DNA of 45,512 bases, from contig NZ_JAIWYX010000024.1 of NCBI RefSeq assembly GCF_020251205.1, positions 1 through 45,512 on the forward strand, in the 5' to 3' direction. Both the position numbers and the translations under genes were made by a program. This DNA comes from Arthrobacter sp. M4. Its GTDB lineage: Bacteria; Actinomycetota; Actinomycetes; Actinomycetales; Micrococcaceae. Below, one piece after another: positions 25,221 through 33,189 of this stretch. Under the pieces are notes generated by a model. It saw only the letters and a list, made by a program, of their open reading frames with translations. It did not search any database and was not told the origin of the DNA. Each line of letters opens with the position of its first letter. Within the stretch, counting starts at the first letter, position 1.

Positions 25221-26723
25221 TCATCCCTCCTCGAAGTCCACGGTCTTGGCCCGGATCCGCATCGCTTTCCCGGGTGCCTCGAGGAGCAGGTCCGTGGCGG
25301 CCGTGATCCGGAGCCTTTCCGGGCCCAGTTCCACACTGGAGCCGTGCCCGTCGGTGAAGCTGATGGTGCGCGCGCCGCCGTCGAACATTAACTGCTGGCC
25401 ATCGGCGGTGCGGAACGTGTAGCGGCTGTCCCGGGCAGTGTTTACGCGGCTGTCCGGCAACTGCGTGGCGCCGTACAGGCCGCCGATCACGATGGCCTGG
25501 GCAGGGTCCGACGCCGGCAGCAGCACCAGGACCGAGTCGCCAGGTGCGGGCGGAACCACCAAGCCTTTGTCCTGGCCGGCGCCGGCAGCTACCACTGGCG
25601 CCCAGCCGCTTTCCAGCGGCGCGTACGCAGGAAGCCGGACTTTCGCGCGGCCGCGCCCTTCCGGGTCGTCGACGTCTGACACCACGCCGAGCGTAAAAAC
25701 ATCCGGCTGCCGATCCGGGATGCCCGACGGCGGCCGCGTGGTGAGCGTCGTTTCGTAACCCGTGCCGTCCATGCGGTGAGTGGCGGACGTGACTGTGTAG
25801 GTACCTTCCAAGGGGGTGGCCAGTCCGCGGACCCGGACCCGGCAGCCAGCACGCAGCCGGGGATCGCCGTCGGCCACAAAGACGGCGGTCACTTGGCCGG
25901 CGGCGCGCACGTCCAACTCGGCCTGGGCCAACTTCCGGGCCAGTTCAGTGCTGTCCAAGGCTTCGTTGCCACGGAGCAAAGCTCCGCCAGCGCCGGTGCT
26001 GGAGAGCACAGGATCTGCGGAAACCTCGGATTTGGCTTCGCTGCTAGAGGCAGACCCTTCGTGGACGGAGGCATCCTCCGCCCGCCAACCCTGGGTCTCG
26101 GCGGATGCGAAGGCGGGTTCCTGGCTGAGCTCAACCTCGGCAGAGTGCAGGCTGCTACCCAACTCCAGGTCCAACGGCTCGCCATCGCCAGCCAAACCGG
26201 TGAGACGGAGCGCGTCGCCATCCACCACCGGATACAGGCCAACGCGTGCACTGTGCTCAACCAGCACGCTCAGGTCCGTGCGGGCGCACTGGTACACCGG
26301 GCCTAGGCGGGGACCATCGCCCGTGACCGTAAGCCCAGTCCCTTCGCACAGGGTCTTGGCCAGCCCGGCCAGATCGGTATCAGCGTGCAGCCTGGTGGCC
26401 TGCCTTTTCCGGAGCCGGTGAAGTGCATCGTAGGCGCGGACGCGGATTTCCCTCGACAGATCGGCGCCGTAGCTCTGCTCAACCACGGTGACCTCTCCGG
26501 TGAACAACGGAGTACGACGCCCGCCCAACTCCACGCGGAGGGCGTCGCCGGGTGACGGGTCCACGGAACCGCCGGGGCCCGGCCGCCAGGTGAGTAGACA
26601 TTGCGTGGGGCGGGCCAGCACCGAGACGACCTGCACGGACACGATCGCCGCCGTCTCCGCGGTGCTCAAACGCCGCCGTCCCAGCGTCACGACGAGTTCG
26701 GGGAGTCCCTGAAGCTGCCTCAT
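25221..26723 (-). CDS. VgrG/gp27-gp5-like central spike protein
   Basis: A 500-aa protein. The N-terminal part (about 1-330) is gp27-like (FTGEVTVVEQSYGADLSREIRVRAYDALHRLRKR, then LAKTLCEGTGL). An OB-fold of the Phage_base_V/gp5 type follows (LGVVSDVDDPEGRGRAKVRLP to VLLPASDPAQAIVIGGLYGA). It ends in a short repetitive beta region (SRYTFRTADGQQLMFDGG...), which would form a short beta-helix needle. A Ser/Glu-rich loop around SSSEAKSEVS interrupts the gp27-like part. ATG at 26723 is chosen because the frame above it overlaps the adaptor gene. It forms the hub and needle under the tube. Confidence 0.88.
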   Translation of the reverse strand: MRQLQGLPELVVTLGRRRLSTAETAAIVSVQVVSVLARPTQCLLTWRPGPGGSVDPSPGDALRVELGGRRTPLFTGEVTVVEQSYGADLSREIRVRAYDALHRLRKRQATRLHADTDLAGLAKTLCEGTGLTVTGDGPRLGPVYQCARTDLSVLVEHSARVGLYPVVDGDALRLTGLAGDGEPLDLELGSSLHSAEVELSQEPAFASAETQGWRAEDASVHEGSASSSEAKSEVSADPVLSSTGAGGALLRGNEALDSTELARKLAQAELDVRAAGQVTAVFVADGDPRLRAGCRVRVRGLATPLEGTYTVTSATHRMDGTGYETTLTTRPPSGIPDRQPDVFTLGVVSDVDDPEGRGRAKVRLPAYAPLESGWAPVVAAGAGQDKGLVVPPAPGDSVLVLLPASDPAQAIVIGGLYGATQLPDSRVNTARDSRYTFRTADGQQLMFDGGARTISFTDGHGSSVELGPERLRITAATDLLLEAPGKAMRIRAKTVDFEEG

Positions 26724-26736
26724 GATGCCTGCTGCC

Positions 26737-27495
26737 TCATGGCGCCTCACCCAGGGGTGGCACGGCCAGCGGGCCGGTGAAGTGGGCGGGATCGTCGATG
26801 TTGTTGTACTCGAGGAGGAGTTTCCATAGCAGCGGAGTGCCGAATGCCTCCATCGACAGCCTGCCGAGCTCGCCGGGTGGGACATCCGGAAGCGGTTCGA
26901 CGCCCTCCGGTCCCGCTAGCGAGCGGTCCGTGCTGCCGTCGCCGTGAACCGTCAGCGTGTCCACCGGCGGGGCCGTCAGATCTACTGGTGGCAGCCGCTG
27001 TGCCAGCTCGTAATTCTCGCCACCTTCCTCATCCGCGCTTTGGCCCACGCGAACGAACACCAGCCGCATCCAGGAGCGTAGCGGTGAGCCATCAGAGGCG
27101 AAGCGATCGAAGCGCTCGGCTACCTCGGTGACAACCCCCGGGACGTTCCAGGCCCGCCCCCAGACGAAGCGCACGGACGGTGGCCTGCGTTGTCGTTCCA
27201 CCTCCGCCGAGTTCTCGGCGAGCGCCCAGATGGGCCGGGTCATCTGCCGGACATCCTGGACGTTCAACTGCGTGGGAGCGAGGTCCACATCGAAAAGCAG
27301 GTCCAGCCGAAGTTCCGTGTGGCCGCCGCCGGTGAATAGCAGGGGATCGTCTGCCAAGCCTGTGCCCGTGAGCTTGCCGCCCGCCGAACGCCTCGGCTCC
27401 ACGCCCGCAGTGCGGGACATCACCACAGTTTCCGGGTTGAGCAAGCAACCCAGATGCTCACCCGTGTCCTCGATCAGGAAGGCGACTCGCTCCAC
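26737..27495 (-). CDS. Tube-baseplate adaptor with degenerate LysM (Afp7/Pvc7-like)
   Basis: A 252-aa protein. The N-terminal two thirds fit the CIS tube/gp53-like adaptor family: FLIEDTGEHLGCLLNPETVVMSRTAGVEPRR, then LRLDLLFDVDL and PSVRFVWGRAW. The C-terminus GELGRLSMEAFGTPLLWKLLLEYNNIDDPA resembles a LysM unit, as in eCIS Afp7-like proteins. It links the tube to the hub. GTG at 27495 follows the upstream stop with one base between. Confidence 0.8.
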   Translation of the reverse strand: MERVAFLIEDTGEHLGCLLNPETVVMSRTAGVEPRRSAGGKLTGTGLADDPLLFTGGGHTELRLDLLFDVDLAPTQLNVQDVRQMTRPIWALAENSAEVERQRRPPSVRFVWGRAWNVPGVVTEVAERFDRFASDGSPLRSWMRLVFVRVGQSADEEGGENYELAQRLPPVDLTAPPVDTLTVHGDGSTDRSLAGPEGVEPLPDVPPGELGRLSMEAFGTPLLWKLLLEYNNIDDPAHFTGPLAVPPLGEAP

Positions 27496-27496
27496 C

Positions 27497-28747
27497 TCAC
27501 ACCGCCAATTGCTCGTTGTTCAACCGGGCAGCGCGGGCCAACGCCGACTCCAGTTGCGGAGGGCTGATTGCCATCTGGCGAACGGTCGGGCGGGTTGCGA
27601 GCTCGGGCCAAGGACTGGGGAGGGGTGCGTCGGGAGCCGGAGTTCCGTCTTGGGTGGGGTGGCCGTCGCCTTCGGTCTGGGACCCTTCGGTCTGGACCCC
27701 TTCGGTCCAGGCCGAGGATTCGACGACGGCGGCCTGGCGAGGCGCCGCTTGGTTGCCTGGCGCGCGGGCCGTAGCAACGTGCTGTGGGCGGGCCGTAGCA
27801 ACGTGTTGTGTGCGGCGGGTCGCGTGCAGCCCAGCCCGCAGATGCGGGGCAGGAACCGACACTTCAAGGACATACTTGTCTGGTTCACCTGTGGAGCTGG
27901 GCATTGCTTCGGCGACGGCGGCTTCTTGCTGGTTCTGTGGTGCCGGGGATTGTTCCAGTGGCGTGGCGATGTGGCCCGACACGAAGCCGAGTGGAAGGGG
28001 GGTAAGGCCGCCTGAAGAATGCCAGGCCGTCGCCGAATTAGCCGTCTCGGGCAGGGACGTCCCGGTCCCGCTAGGCGCATCCCGCGGCCGTAAGCGAAGC
28101 CGGGGCATTTCCGATGAGCTCGGCTGGGCGATGGCTGCCGTCGTGGCAGCTTCAGCCGAGGCTACTCCGCCCCTGACCCGGCCTCGGGCCCCTAGGCGAA
28201 GTGAGGCAAACGGGCCTGTCGCTAGGGAATTGCCTGTCTCTAAAGAACTGCTTGTCCCCAAGGAACTGCTTGTCCCGGCTTGCCGGTTGCGGGATACAGC
28301 GCGTGCTCGGGCAGGTCCGTTGCCTTCAGTGCCGTTGCCCGCAGTGCCGCGGGCTGCAGTGCCGCGGGCTGCGGTGGCCGTCGGTGGCAACGCCGGGGTT
28401 CGGGCCCCAGGATCTGCGGGCATGCCGGGGTGGGGCTGCCCCGCGTCCCGGACCTGCCCGGGGTCGGGCTGCCCGGCGTCCCGGACCTGCCCGGGGTCGG
28501 GCTGCCCGGCGTCCCGGACCTGCCCCGGGTCGCGGATCAGCCCAGCATCCCGCAGCAGGGCGACCCAGTGCTCGGGAGCGCCGGACACATCAAAGGTGCG
28601 GGTCGGCGTCGAACGTTCCGCTGGACCGGAGACCGGCTCTTGCGCGGTGCCCAATGCCGCGCCGTCCGCGCCGCGGGGCGCCAGTCGGTCCGCGAGGCCC
28701 CGCAGCCATTGTGCCGTCCGGTTACGAAGCCGGTGCGCGGGCATCAT
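27497..28747 (-). CDS. Low-complexity protein with tandem repeats in the CIS operon
   Basis: A 416-aa protein of no recognised family, rich in Ala, Gly, Thr, Pro and Gln and probably disordered. It carries three near-identical DPGQVRDAGQP units, plus shorter repeats (TSSSL, QHVATAR, TEG). Only the ends look structured: the N-terminus (HRLRNRTAQWLRGLADRLAP), a middle segment EPDKYVLEVSVPAPHLRAGL, and the C-terminus TVRQMAISPPQLESALARAARLNNEQLAV. It overlaps the tube gene by 26 bases and stops one base before the adaptor start, so it belongs to the operon. The locus matches the small Afp6 position. It could be a chaperone, tape-measure-like lumen protein or cargo; nothing decides this. The long open frame on the opposite strand is rejected because it breaks the operon. 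Confidence 0.7.
   Translation of the reverse strand: MMPAHRLRNRTAQWLRGLADRLAPRGADGAALGTAQEPVSGPAERSTPTRTFDVSGAPEHWVALLRDAGLIRDPGQVRDAGQPDPGQVRDAGQPDPGQVRDAGQPHPGMPADPGARTPALPPTATAARGTAARGTAGNGTEGNGPARARAVSRNRQAGTSSSLGTSSSLETGNSLATGPFASLRLGARGRVRGGVASAEAATTAAIAQPSSSEMPRLRLRPRDAPSGTGTSLPETANSATAWHSSGGLTPLPLGFVSGHIATPLEQSPAPQNQQEAAVAEAMPSSTGEPDKYVLEVSVPAPHLRAGLHATRRTQHVATARPQHVATARAPGNQAAPRQAAVVESSAWTEGVQTEGSQTEGDGHPTQDGTPAPDAPLPSPWPELATRPTVRQMAISPPQLESALARAARLNNEQLAV
28430..28527 (-). repeat. 33-bp in-frame tandem repeat, three copies
   Basis: Three contiguous 33-base units, each encoding DPGQVRDAGQP-like 11-residue repeats, with a degenerate fourth copy up to about 28545. The second and third copies are almost identical and the first differs by a few bases, which suggests recent expansion and possible length variation between strains. 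Confidence 0.85.
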
Positions 28748-29207
28748 CGAGTTCCAGCCGGTCGTAGGCGATGCTGAGTGACTCGATGGCGAGGTCCTTG
28801 CCCAGGGCGTCCAATGGGGCTCCGAACCAGTCGCACGGCCAGGCCCCCAGCAGGTTCCAGCGGCGGACTTCTGCTGAACCGGAGTCGTTCAGCATGGCAA
28901 TGGAAACATTGCGGCGTTCCACGCGGCCATCCACGGCTTTGAATAGCCATTGCAACATTTCCGTGGAATCCGTCAGGCCGTAGCGGAGCGTGACCGGGGT
29001 GTATTCGACCTGCCCGGGGATGACGCGTACCGTGCTGTTTTCTCCGCCCGCGCGGTAGAGGATACGGCCGATTTTTAACCCCAGGCCATCCACGTTGGTG
29101 AAGTGCCCCTGGACCACGCCCTGGATGACCAGCTTGAAGTTGTACGCGCGGTAGGGGTCCACCACGTTGCCCGGCTGCGCGGCCGGAGTGTTTGGCTGCG
29201 TGGTCAT
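28722..29207 (-). CDS. Contractile injection system tube protein
   Basis: A 161-aa inner tube protein of the T4 gp19/Afp1 family. Typical features are YNFKLVIQGVVQGHFTNVDGLGLKIGRILYRAGGENSTVRVIPGQVEYTPVTLRYGLTDSTEMLQWL and, near the end, NLLGAWPCDWFGAPLDA. Hexamers stack to form the channel inside the sheath. ATG at 29207 is one base past the sheath stop and preceded by AGGTG. Only one tube gene is present, whereas Afp/PVC systems carry two or more. Confidence 0.9.
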   Translation of the reverse strand: MTTQPNTPAAQPGNVVDPYRAYNFKLVIQGVVQGHFTNVDGLGLKIGRILYRAGGENSTVRVIPGQVEYTPVTLRYGLTDSTEMLQWLFKAVDGRVERRNVSIAMLNDSGSAEVRRWNLLGAWPCDWFGAPLDALGKDLAIESLSIAYDRLELDDARAPAS

Positions 29208-29208
29208 C

Positions 29209-30426
29209 TCAGGCACCTGCGCTTTCTGTCTCGGTGGCGTCCGCGGATTGCATGAGCTTGAAGACAACAAATTCGGCTGGCTTCACGGGAGCGATGCCGA
29301 TCAACGTGACCACCTGCCCGGCGTCGCGGACCTCGGGTGGGTTGGTTTCCTCGTCGCACTTGACGAAGAACGCCTGTTGAGGAGTGGTCCCCAGCAGGGC
29401 ACCGTCCCGCCAGACGTTTGTCAGGAAGGCTCCGATGTCGCGTCGGATGGAGCGCCAGAGCGTGTGGTCGTTGGGTTCGAAGACCACCCAGCGCGTGCCG
29501 TCAGCCACCGATTCCTTGATCATGTTGGTCAGTCGGCGCACATTGATGTAACGGTATTCGCTGGCTTCAGGCGCCTTGGTCCTGGCACCCCAGATGCGGA
29601 TGCCTTCACCAGGGAAATACCGGATGCAGTTGACGCCTGCCGGGTTCAGGACTTCCTGCTCGCCCCGGCTGACCCGCCGCACCAGGTCCGTGGCACCGGC
29701 GATGGGCTCGTTGGCTGGTGCTTTATGGACGCCGCGATTGGCGTCCACCCGTGCCCAAACCCCCGCAATATGGCCCGACGGCGGCTGGGTCACCTTCTTG
29801 CCGGAGACGGGGTCCGTCATCACTATCCACGGAAAGTAAAGCGCCGTGTAGCCTCCCGGAGACTGGGGAGCCCCCAATGCATCCTCCCCGGTCCCTTTGT
29901 CTGTCTTGTCCGTTTTGTCTCCAGCAGGAATGCCGGAGGTCGCCGCGCGGGTGAGCGCGCCGACGTCGTCCACCACTTCAGGGGTGTCCAGGATGCCCAG
30001 GCGGTCCTGCCGCAGCGGGTGTTCCACGTGGGCTTGGATGGCGGCATAATCATCGGCCGTCACGAATCCGGGAGCCGCAACCATTGAGATATCGTCGATC
30101 GCCTCGAACAAAGTCAGTCCCGTGGGCTTTGCCGCAGTGCCCGTGAGGCTCCCATTGGCGCCCACGTTCACCACGTAGCAGCGGCTGCCTCCGTTACTGA
30201 AAAAGCCGAACACCGCGTTGGAAAGGGCCGTGCCCTCGCTGGCCTTCCCCACGTACTGGTCCACGAACTGCGTCCAGTTGTCCAGGACCCGGACCTCATC
30301 TTTGTGGGCTTCCGCGTCCGGCGATGTTCCTACAAAGCCGGCGATGCTGGTGCTGACCTGCCCGATGGACCGGACACCGCTGGGCACTTCCTGTACATAC
30401 ACGCCTGGCGCCAGATAGTTCGCCAT
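29209..30426 (-). CDS. Contractile sheath protein
   Basis: A 405-aa tail-sheath protein. The N-terminus YLAPGVYVQEVPSGVRSIGQVSTSIAGFVG and the C-terminus (WRSIRRDIGAFLTNVWRDGALLGTTPQQAFFVKCDEETNPPEVRDAGQV...GIAPVKPAEFVVFKL) are unmistakable. The protein polymerises around the tube and contracts to drive it. ATG at 30426 has GGGAG upstream. Phage and eCIS sheaths are commonly 450-520 aa, so this is a compact form without large surface insertions. Only one sheath gene is present. Confidence 0.95.
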   Translation of the reverse strand: MANYLAPGVYVQEVPSGVRSIGQVSTSIAGFVGTSPDAEAHKDEVRVLDNWTQFVDQYVGKASEGTALSNAVFGFFSNGGSRCYVVNVGANGSLTGTAAKPTGLTLFEAIDDISMVAAPGFVTADDYAAIQAHVEHPLRQDRLGILDTPEVVDDVGALTRAATSGIPAGDKTDKTDKGTGEDALGAPQSPGGYTALYFPWIVMTDPVSGKKVTQPPSGHIAGVWARVDANRGVHKAPANEPIAGATDLVRRVSRGEQEVLNPAGVNCIRYFPGEGIRIWGARTKAPEASEYRYINVRRLTNMIKESVADGTRWVVFEPNDHTLWRSIRRDIGAFLTNVWRDGALLGTTPQQAFFVKCDEETNPPEVRDAGQVVTLIGIAPVKPAEFVVFKLMQSADATETESAGA

Positions 30427-30439
30427 GGTGCGCTCCCTT

Positions 30440-31099
30440 TCATTCCCACCGGATGATGACCGGCAGGCTGCTAGTGCTGGCCGATACCTCGCGTTCCTTG
30501 CCGTGAACTGCCACGGCAAAATGCTGGAGCTCGTCAGCCGAGGCCAGTACCTCGAAATGACCGGTCGCATCGCTCATGACCGAGGTGGCTGAAGAGTGGG
30601 CACGGATGAAAGCGTCGGGGATGCCTTTGTTGTGGGCATCGACGAGCCGGCCTTGGATGCGGCGGGCAACGTCCATGTGGGCGATCAGTGGCTCCAGGAC
30701 CTGGGGGCCCGTAGGCTCCTCGAGCGCCAGCGCCACCGGGACGCGGATGAGGAAACCCAGCCCGTGGCGGATTGCCGATTCGTACTCGCCGGGCTGCAAT
30801 TCGTCCTTTGTAATGACCGTGTACTGGCTGCGTTCCATCGCCAGCAGGAGTTTCTCCATGTTGTCCAACTGCTTGGGGCCGTGGCATTCAACGGCCACAC
30901 GCAGTTCGAGGTCCAGGACGGGGCCGGCCCGGCGGGAGCGGCCCACGCGGTCCAGCCCCACGGCGTACACGGTGATGGGAGCGTCAGGTTCCGGTTGGCC
31001 CTCCTGAACGGAGCCGTCGTCGAATCGAACCCTCTCCGGAGCTGCGGCGTCAGACAGCAACCCGAGCAGCTCGGTCATCGACGATCGCACTATTCCCAC
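30440..31099 (-). CDS. DUF4255/Pvc16-like cap protein with C-terminal Ig-like domain
   Basis: A 219-aa protein. The N-terminal 140 residues fit the DUF4255 family (tail terminator/cap of Afp16/Pvc16 type): LDLELRVAVECHGPKQLDNMEKLLLAMERSQYTVI and GLGFLIRVPVALALEEP. The last 75 residues (IQGRLVDAHNKGIPDAFIRAHSSATSVMSDATGHFEVLA) look like a carboxypeptidase-regulatory or Ig-type beta fold. It starts with GTG at 31099 (GGGGT upstream), or ATG at 31078. It is the first gene of the operon and lies 13 bases before the sheath gene. Confidence 0.75.
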   Translation of the reverse strand: MGIVRSSMTELLGLLSDAAAPERVRFDDGSVQEGQPEPDAPITVYAVGLDRVGRSRRAGPVLDLELRVAVECHGPKQLDNMEKLLLAMERSQYTVITKDELQPGEYESAIRHGLGFLIRVPVALALEEPTGPQVLEPLIAHMDVARRIQGRLVDAHNKGIPDAFIRAHSSATSVMSDATGHFEVLASADELQHFAVAVHGKEREVSASTSSLPVIIRWE

Positions 31100-31143
31100 G
31101 GTTACACCCCAGTCTGCAAGGTGAAGGACAGCACAGCAGCTTT

Positions 31144-31172
31144 AGATTACTCCCGCGCCGCCCGGGAGTCAC
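31144..31172 (-). promoter_or_regulatory. Candidate promoter with hairpin spacer for the CIS operon
   Basis: On the minus strand, GTGACT (31172-31167) and TAATCT (31149-31144) are spaced by exactly 17 bases, about 45 bases above the first CIS gene. A 7-base inverted repeat (ACTCCCG/CGGGAGT, 31149-31169) fills the spacer. This could be a promoter with an overlapping operator, or the hairpin could end the upstream SDR transcript. No other promoter candidate was found in the 127-base gap. Confidence 0.3.
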
Positions 31173-31226
31173 TCATTTCCGGAGATTTATCCAGTCGATT
31201 GATCATTTCGGTTTCTAGGAGGAATG

Positions 31227-32054
31227 TCAGTTGATGTCCGTTCCCGCGCTCAAGGACTCCCAAGCCTCGATGTCACTGCGTTCGGCGTCGTGAGCTGCGC
31301 GGACAGCACTGAGCGCGTCGGGACCTATCATCAGCAGGCCCGGGGTATTGGGCGAATTGACAGCCTCGATAATAACGTGGGCCGCCTTGGCAGGATCGCC
31401 CGGCTGGTTCCCGTCCAGCGTGTCGTGCTCCTTGCGGCGCTTGCCGGCCGTCTCGGCATAGTCCGGGATGGGCACGGCGGACTGTGAAATGGAGCGGCCG
31501 GCAAAGTCGGTCCGGAAAGCGCCCGGCTCAATGGCCATGGCTTTGATGCCAAGCGGAGCCACTTCCTTGCGGAGCGAGCCGGTGATGCCTTCCAGTGCAG
31601 CCTTGGTTGCCGTGTAGTAGCCGGAACCCGGCGGTGCTAGGCGGACACCCATTGAAGAGATGTTCACAATGGTGCCTGAGCGGCGGGCGCGCATTCCCGG
31701 GAGGACGGCTTTAATCATCGCCACCGCGCCGAACACATTGGTGGCAAAGAGCTTCTGGATTTGCTCGTCTTCGCCTTCCTCGACCGCCGCCCGGTAGCCG
31801 TAGCCGGCGTTGTTGACCAGCACGTCAACAGCGCCGAAGCGCTCCTCAGCCTGCTCGACGGCGGCAGTCACTTGGGCGGGGTTAGTGACGTCGAGCGCCA
31901 GGGCCAGGGCGGTGTCCGGGTACTTCGCGGCCAGTTCGCCCACGCTGTCGGCCGAGCGGGCAGTGACTACGACGTTCTCACCCCGCTCCAAGACCGCTGT
32001 TGCGAGGGCGCGGCCAAGTCCGGTGGAGCAGCCAGTGATGAGCCAAGTTGCCAT
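31227..32054 (-). CDS. Short-chain dehydrogenase/reductase
   Basis: A 275-aa classical SDR. The cofactor motif TGCSTGLG is at the N-terminus, NNAGYG in the middle, and the catalytic YYTATK after NISSMG. Members of this subgroup are annotated as oxidoreductases of unknown substrate. ATG at 32054 is chosen because the frame above it, open to 32264, is unrelated to SDR N-termini. It follows the NAD-dependent epimerase-like gene by 28 bases and is likely cotranscribed with it. Confidence 0.9.
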   Translation of the reverse strand: MATWLITGCSTGLGRALATAVLERGENVVVTARSADSVGELAAKYPDTALALALDVTNPAQVTAAVEQAEERFGAVDVLVNNAGYGYRAAVEEGEDEQIQKLFATNVFGAVAMIKAVLPGMRARRSGTIVNISSMGVRLAPPGSGYYTATKAALEGITGSLRKEVAPLGIKAMAIEPGAFRTDFAGRSISQSAVPIPDYAETAGKRRKEHDTLDGNQPGDPAKAAHVIIEAVNSPNTPGLLMIGPDALSAVRAAHDAERSDIEAWESLSAGTDIN

Positions 32055-32082
32055 AAATCCGTATTCTACGTTGCTCGAAAAC

Positions 32083-33027
32083 TCAGCCCGCCGCCGTCGT
32101 CCTCTCCTTCTGCTGCCACCACGCGACGGTAGCTGAAGCCGCGTCAGCGAGCGGCGTCGGTGCGAGGCCGAGCCGCCTCTGGCTGGCGGCGGAGTCGAGC
32201 ACAAACGGGCGCTCGAACTGGTAGAGCGTTTCAACGAGCTCCCGCATATCTCCGGAGAACACACCTACGATGCGCAGGAGCCAGCCCGGGACCACGGAGA
32301 CTTTGGGCATGCCAAGCCCGGCTGCCGCGGCGAACGCTGAGGCCAATTGGCGCAGCGTCATGGGCGGAAGCGTCGGCGCGTGGAGGATGGAATTCCACAG
32401 GCCCTTGTCCTGCGCGGCGGTAACCATCGCGGCGGCAAGGTCCGGCAGGTAGGTGAAGGAGTGCGGCTGGTCGGCGCTGCCGATCACCTGCACTGTCTTG
32501 CCCTGCAGTACCAACGGGACCATACGGTCGCCGGCATGCGCCATCAGGACGCGGGGTCCAAAAAAGTCCCCGGCCACAACGCTCACAGTGTCCGCCGAAT
32601 GCGCCGCGCGGGCACGCAGCAGCTGCGTCCGGACGCCGCGCTTGCCGCCTGACGCCTCGCGGGGGCTGTTTTCTGCGATCGGGCGCTCCGGCCCGCTGTA
32701 GGAGTACATGCTTTCGGGAAAAACGACGACGGCGCCCGCGGCTTGGGCGGCGTCCATCACCGCCGCTTCGGCGACGGGCAGTTCGGCGGCCCACGCCTTG
32801 GCCGTGTAGGAGGAACCGTGGATGCAGTGGAAGACCGCGCTGGCGCCTTGGAATTCCCGGCTTAGGCTTGCCGGGTTGGAGACGTCCACTGGACGGCGTT
32901 CCACCAGCGGGTGGTCCGGGCCGGAGCCAGTGCGCGTGAGGATGCGGACGTTGTGGCCTTGGCTGGCCAGGATTTCGGTGATGGTCCAGCCGACGGGTCC
33001 GGCTCCGGTTACGACGTAGAGGGACAT
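32083..33027 (-). CDS. NAD(P)-dependent epimerase/dehydratase-like oxidoreductase
   Basis: A 314-aa extended-SDR protein with the N-terminal dinucleotide motif VTGAGPVGWTITEILASQG and a Rossmann core. The active-site region around SMYSYSG has a Tyr but lacks a perfect YxxxK, so catalysis is uncertain. It starts at ATG 33027 and is divergent from the TetR-family gene across a palindromic operator, so it is the probable regulated target. Confidence 0.82.
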   Translation of the reverse strand: MSLYVVTGAGPVGWTITEILASQGHNVRILTRTGSGPDHPLVERRPVDVSNPASLSREFQGASAVFHCIHGSSYTAKAWAAELPVAEAAVMDAAQAAGAVVVFPESMYSYSGPERPIAENSPREASGGKRGVRTQLLRARAAHSADTVSVVAGDFFGPRVLMAHAGDRMVPLVLQGKTVQVIGSADQPHSFTYLPDLAAAMVTAAQDKGLWNSILHAPTLPPMTLRQLASAFAAAAGLGMPKVSVVPGWLLRIVGVFSGDMRELVETLYQFERPFVLDSAASQRRLGLAPTPLADAASATVAWWQQKERTTAAG

Positions 33028-33080
33028 GGGGTGCTCGCTTCCTGGGCCCTAATGAGTGGTGATGGGGTTTCCAATGACAC

Positions 33081-33105
33081 ATTCAGAGAGCAGTGCTCTC
33101 TGAAT
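33081..33105. promoter_or_regulatory. 25-bp perfect palindrome, probable TetR operator
   Basis: ATTCAGAGAGCA, a central G, then TGCTCTCTGAAT form 12-base perfect arms in the gap between the epimerase-like gene (start 33027) and the TetR gene (start 33190). Size and symmetry fit a TetR-family site controlling both divergent genes. Confidence 0.75.
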
Positions 33106-33136
33106 CAAGATTGGACCTCGGGTTGTCCTCGTGTCA

Positions 33137-33149
33137 AGAGCAGTGCTCT
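33137..33149. promoter_or_regulatory. Second, shorter copy of the operator core
   Basis: AGAGCA, G, TGCTCT repeats the core of the 25-bp palindrome, centred 50 bases away. A further half-site TGCTCTC lies at about 33163-33169. The shared core supports a common binding protein, presumably the adjacent TetR regulator. Confidence 0.6.
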
Positions 33150-33189
33150 CTTTTGTTTGCTGTGCTCTCGTTTGTGGCATGCTGAAGGC

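Noticed and set aside
28430..28527. 33-bp repeats considered as a CRISPR array
   Set aside because: The units are contiguous with no spacers and lie in frame inside a coding region.
27516..28781. 421-codon plus-strand frame opposite the disordered CIS protein
   Set aside because: It would run against an otherwise unbroken operon; the minus-strand frame fits the tube and adaptor gene ends to within a few bases.
19911..31099. Prophage or type VI secretion system
   Set aside because: No head, portal, lysis or integrase genes are present, and the T6SS membrane complex and ClpV are absent; the gene order fits a contractile injection system.
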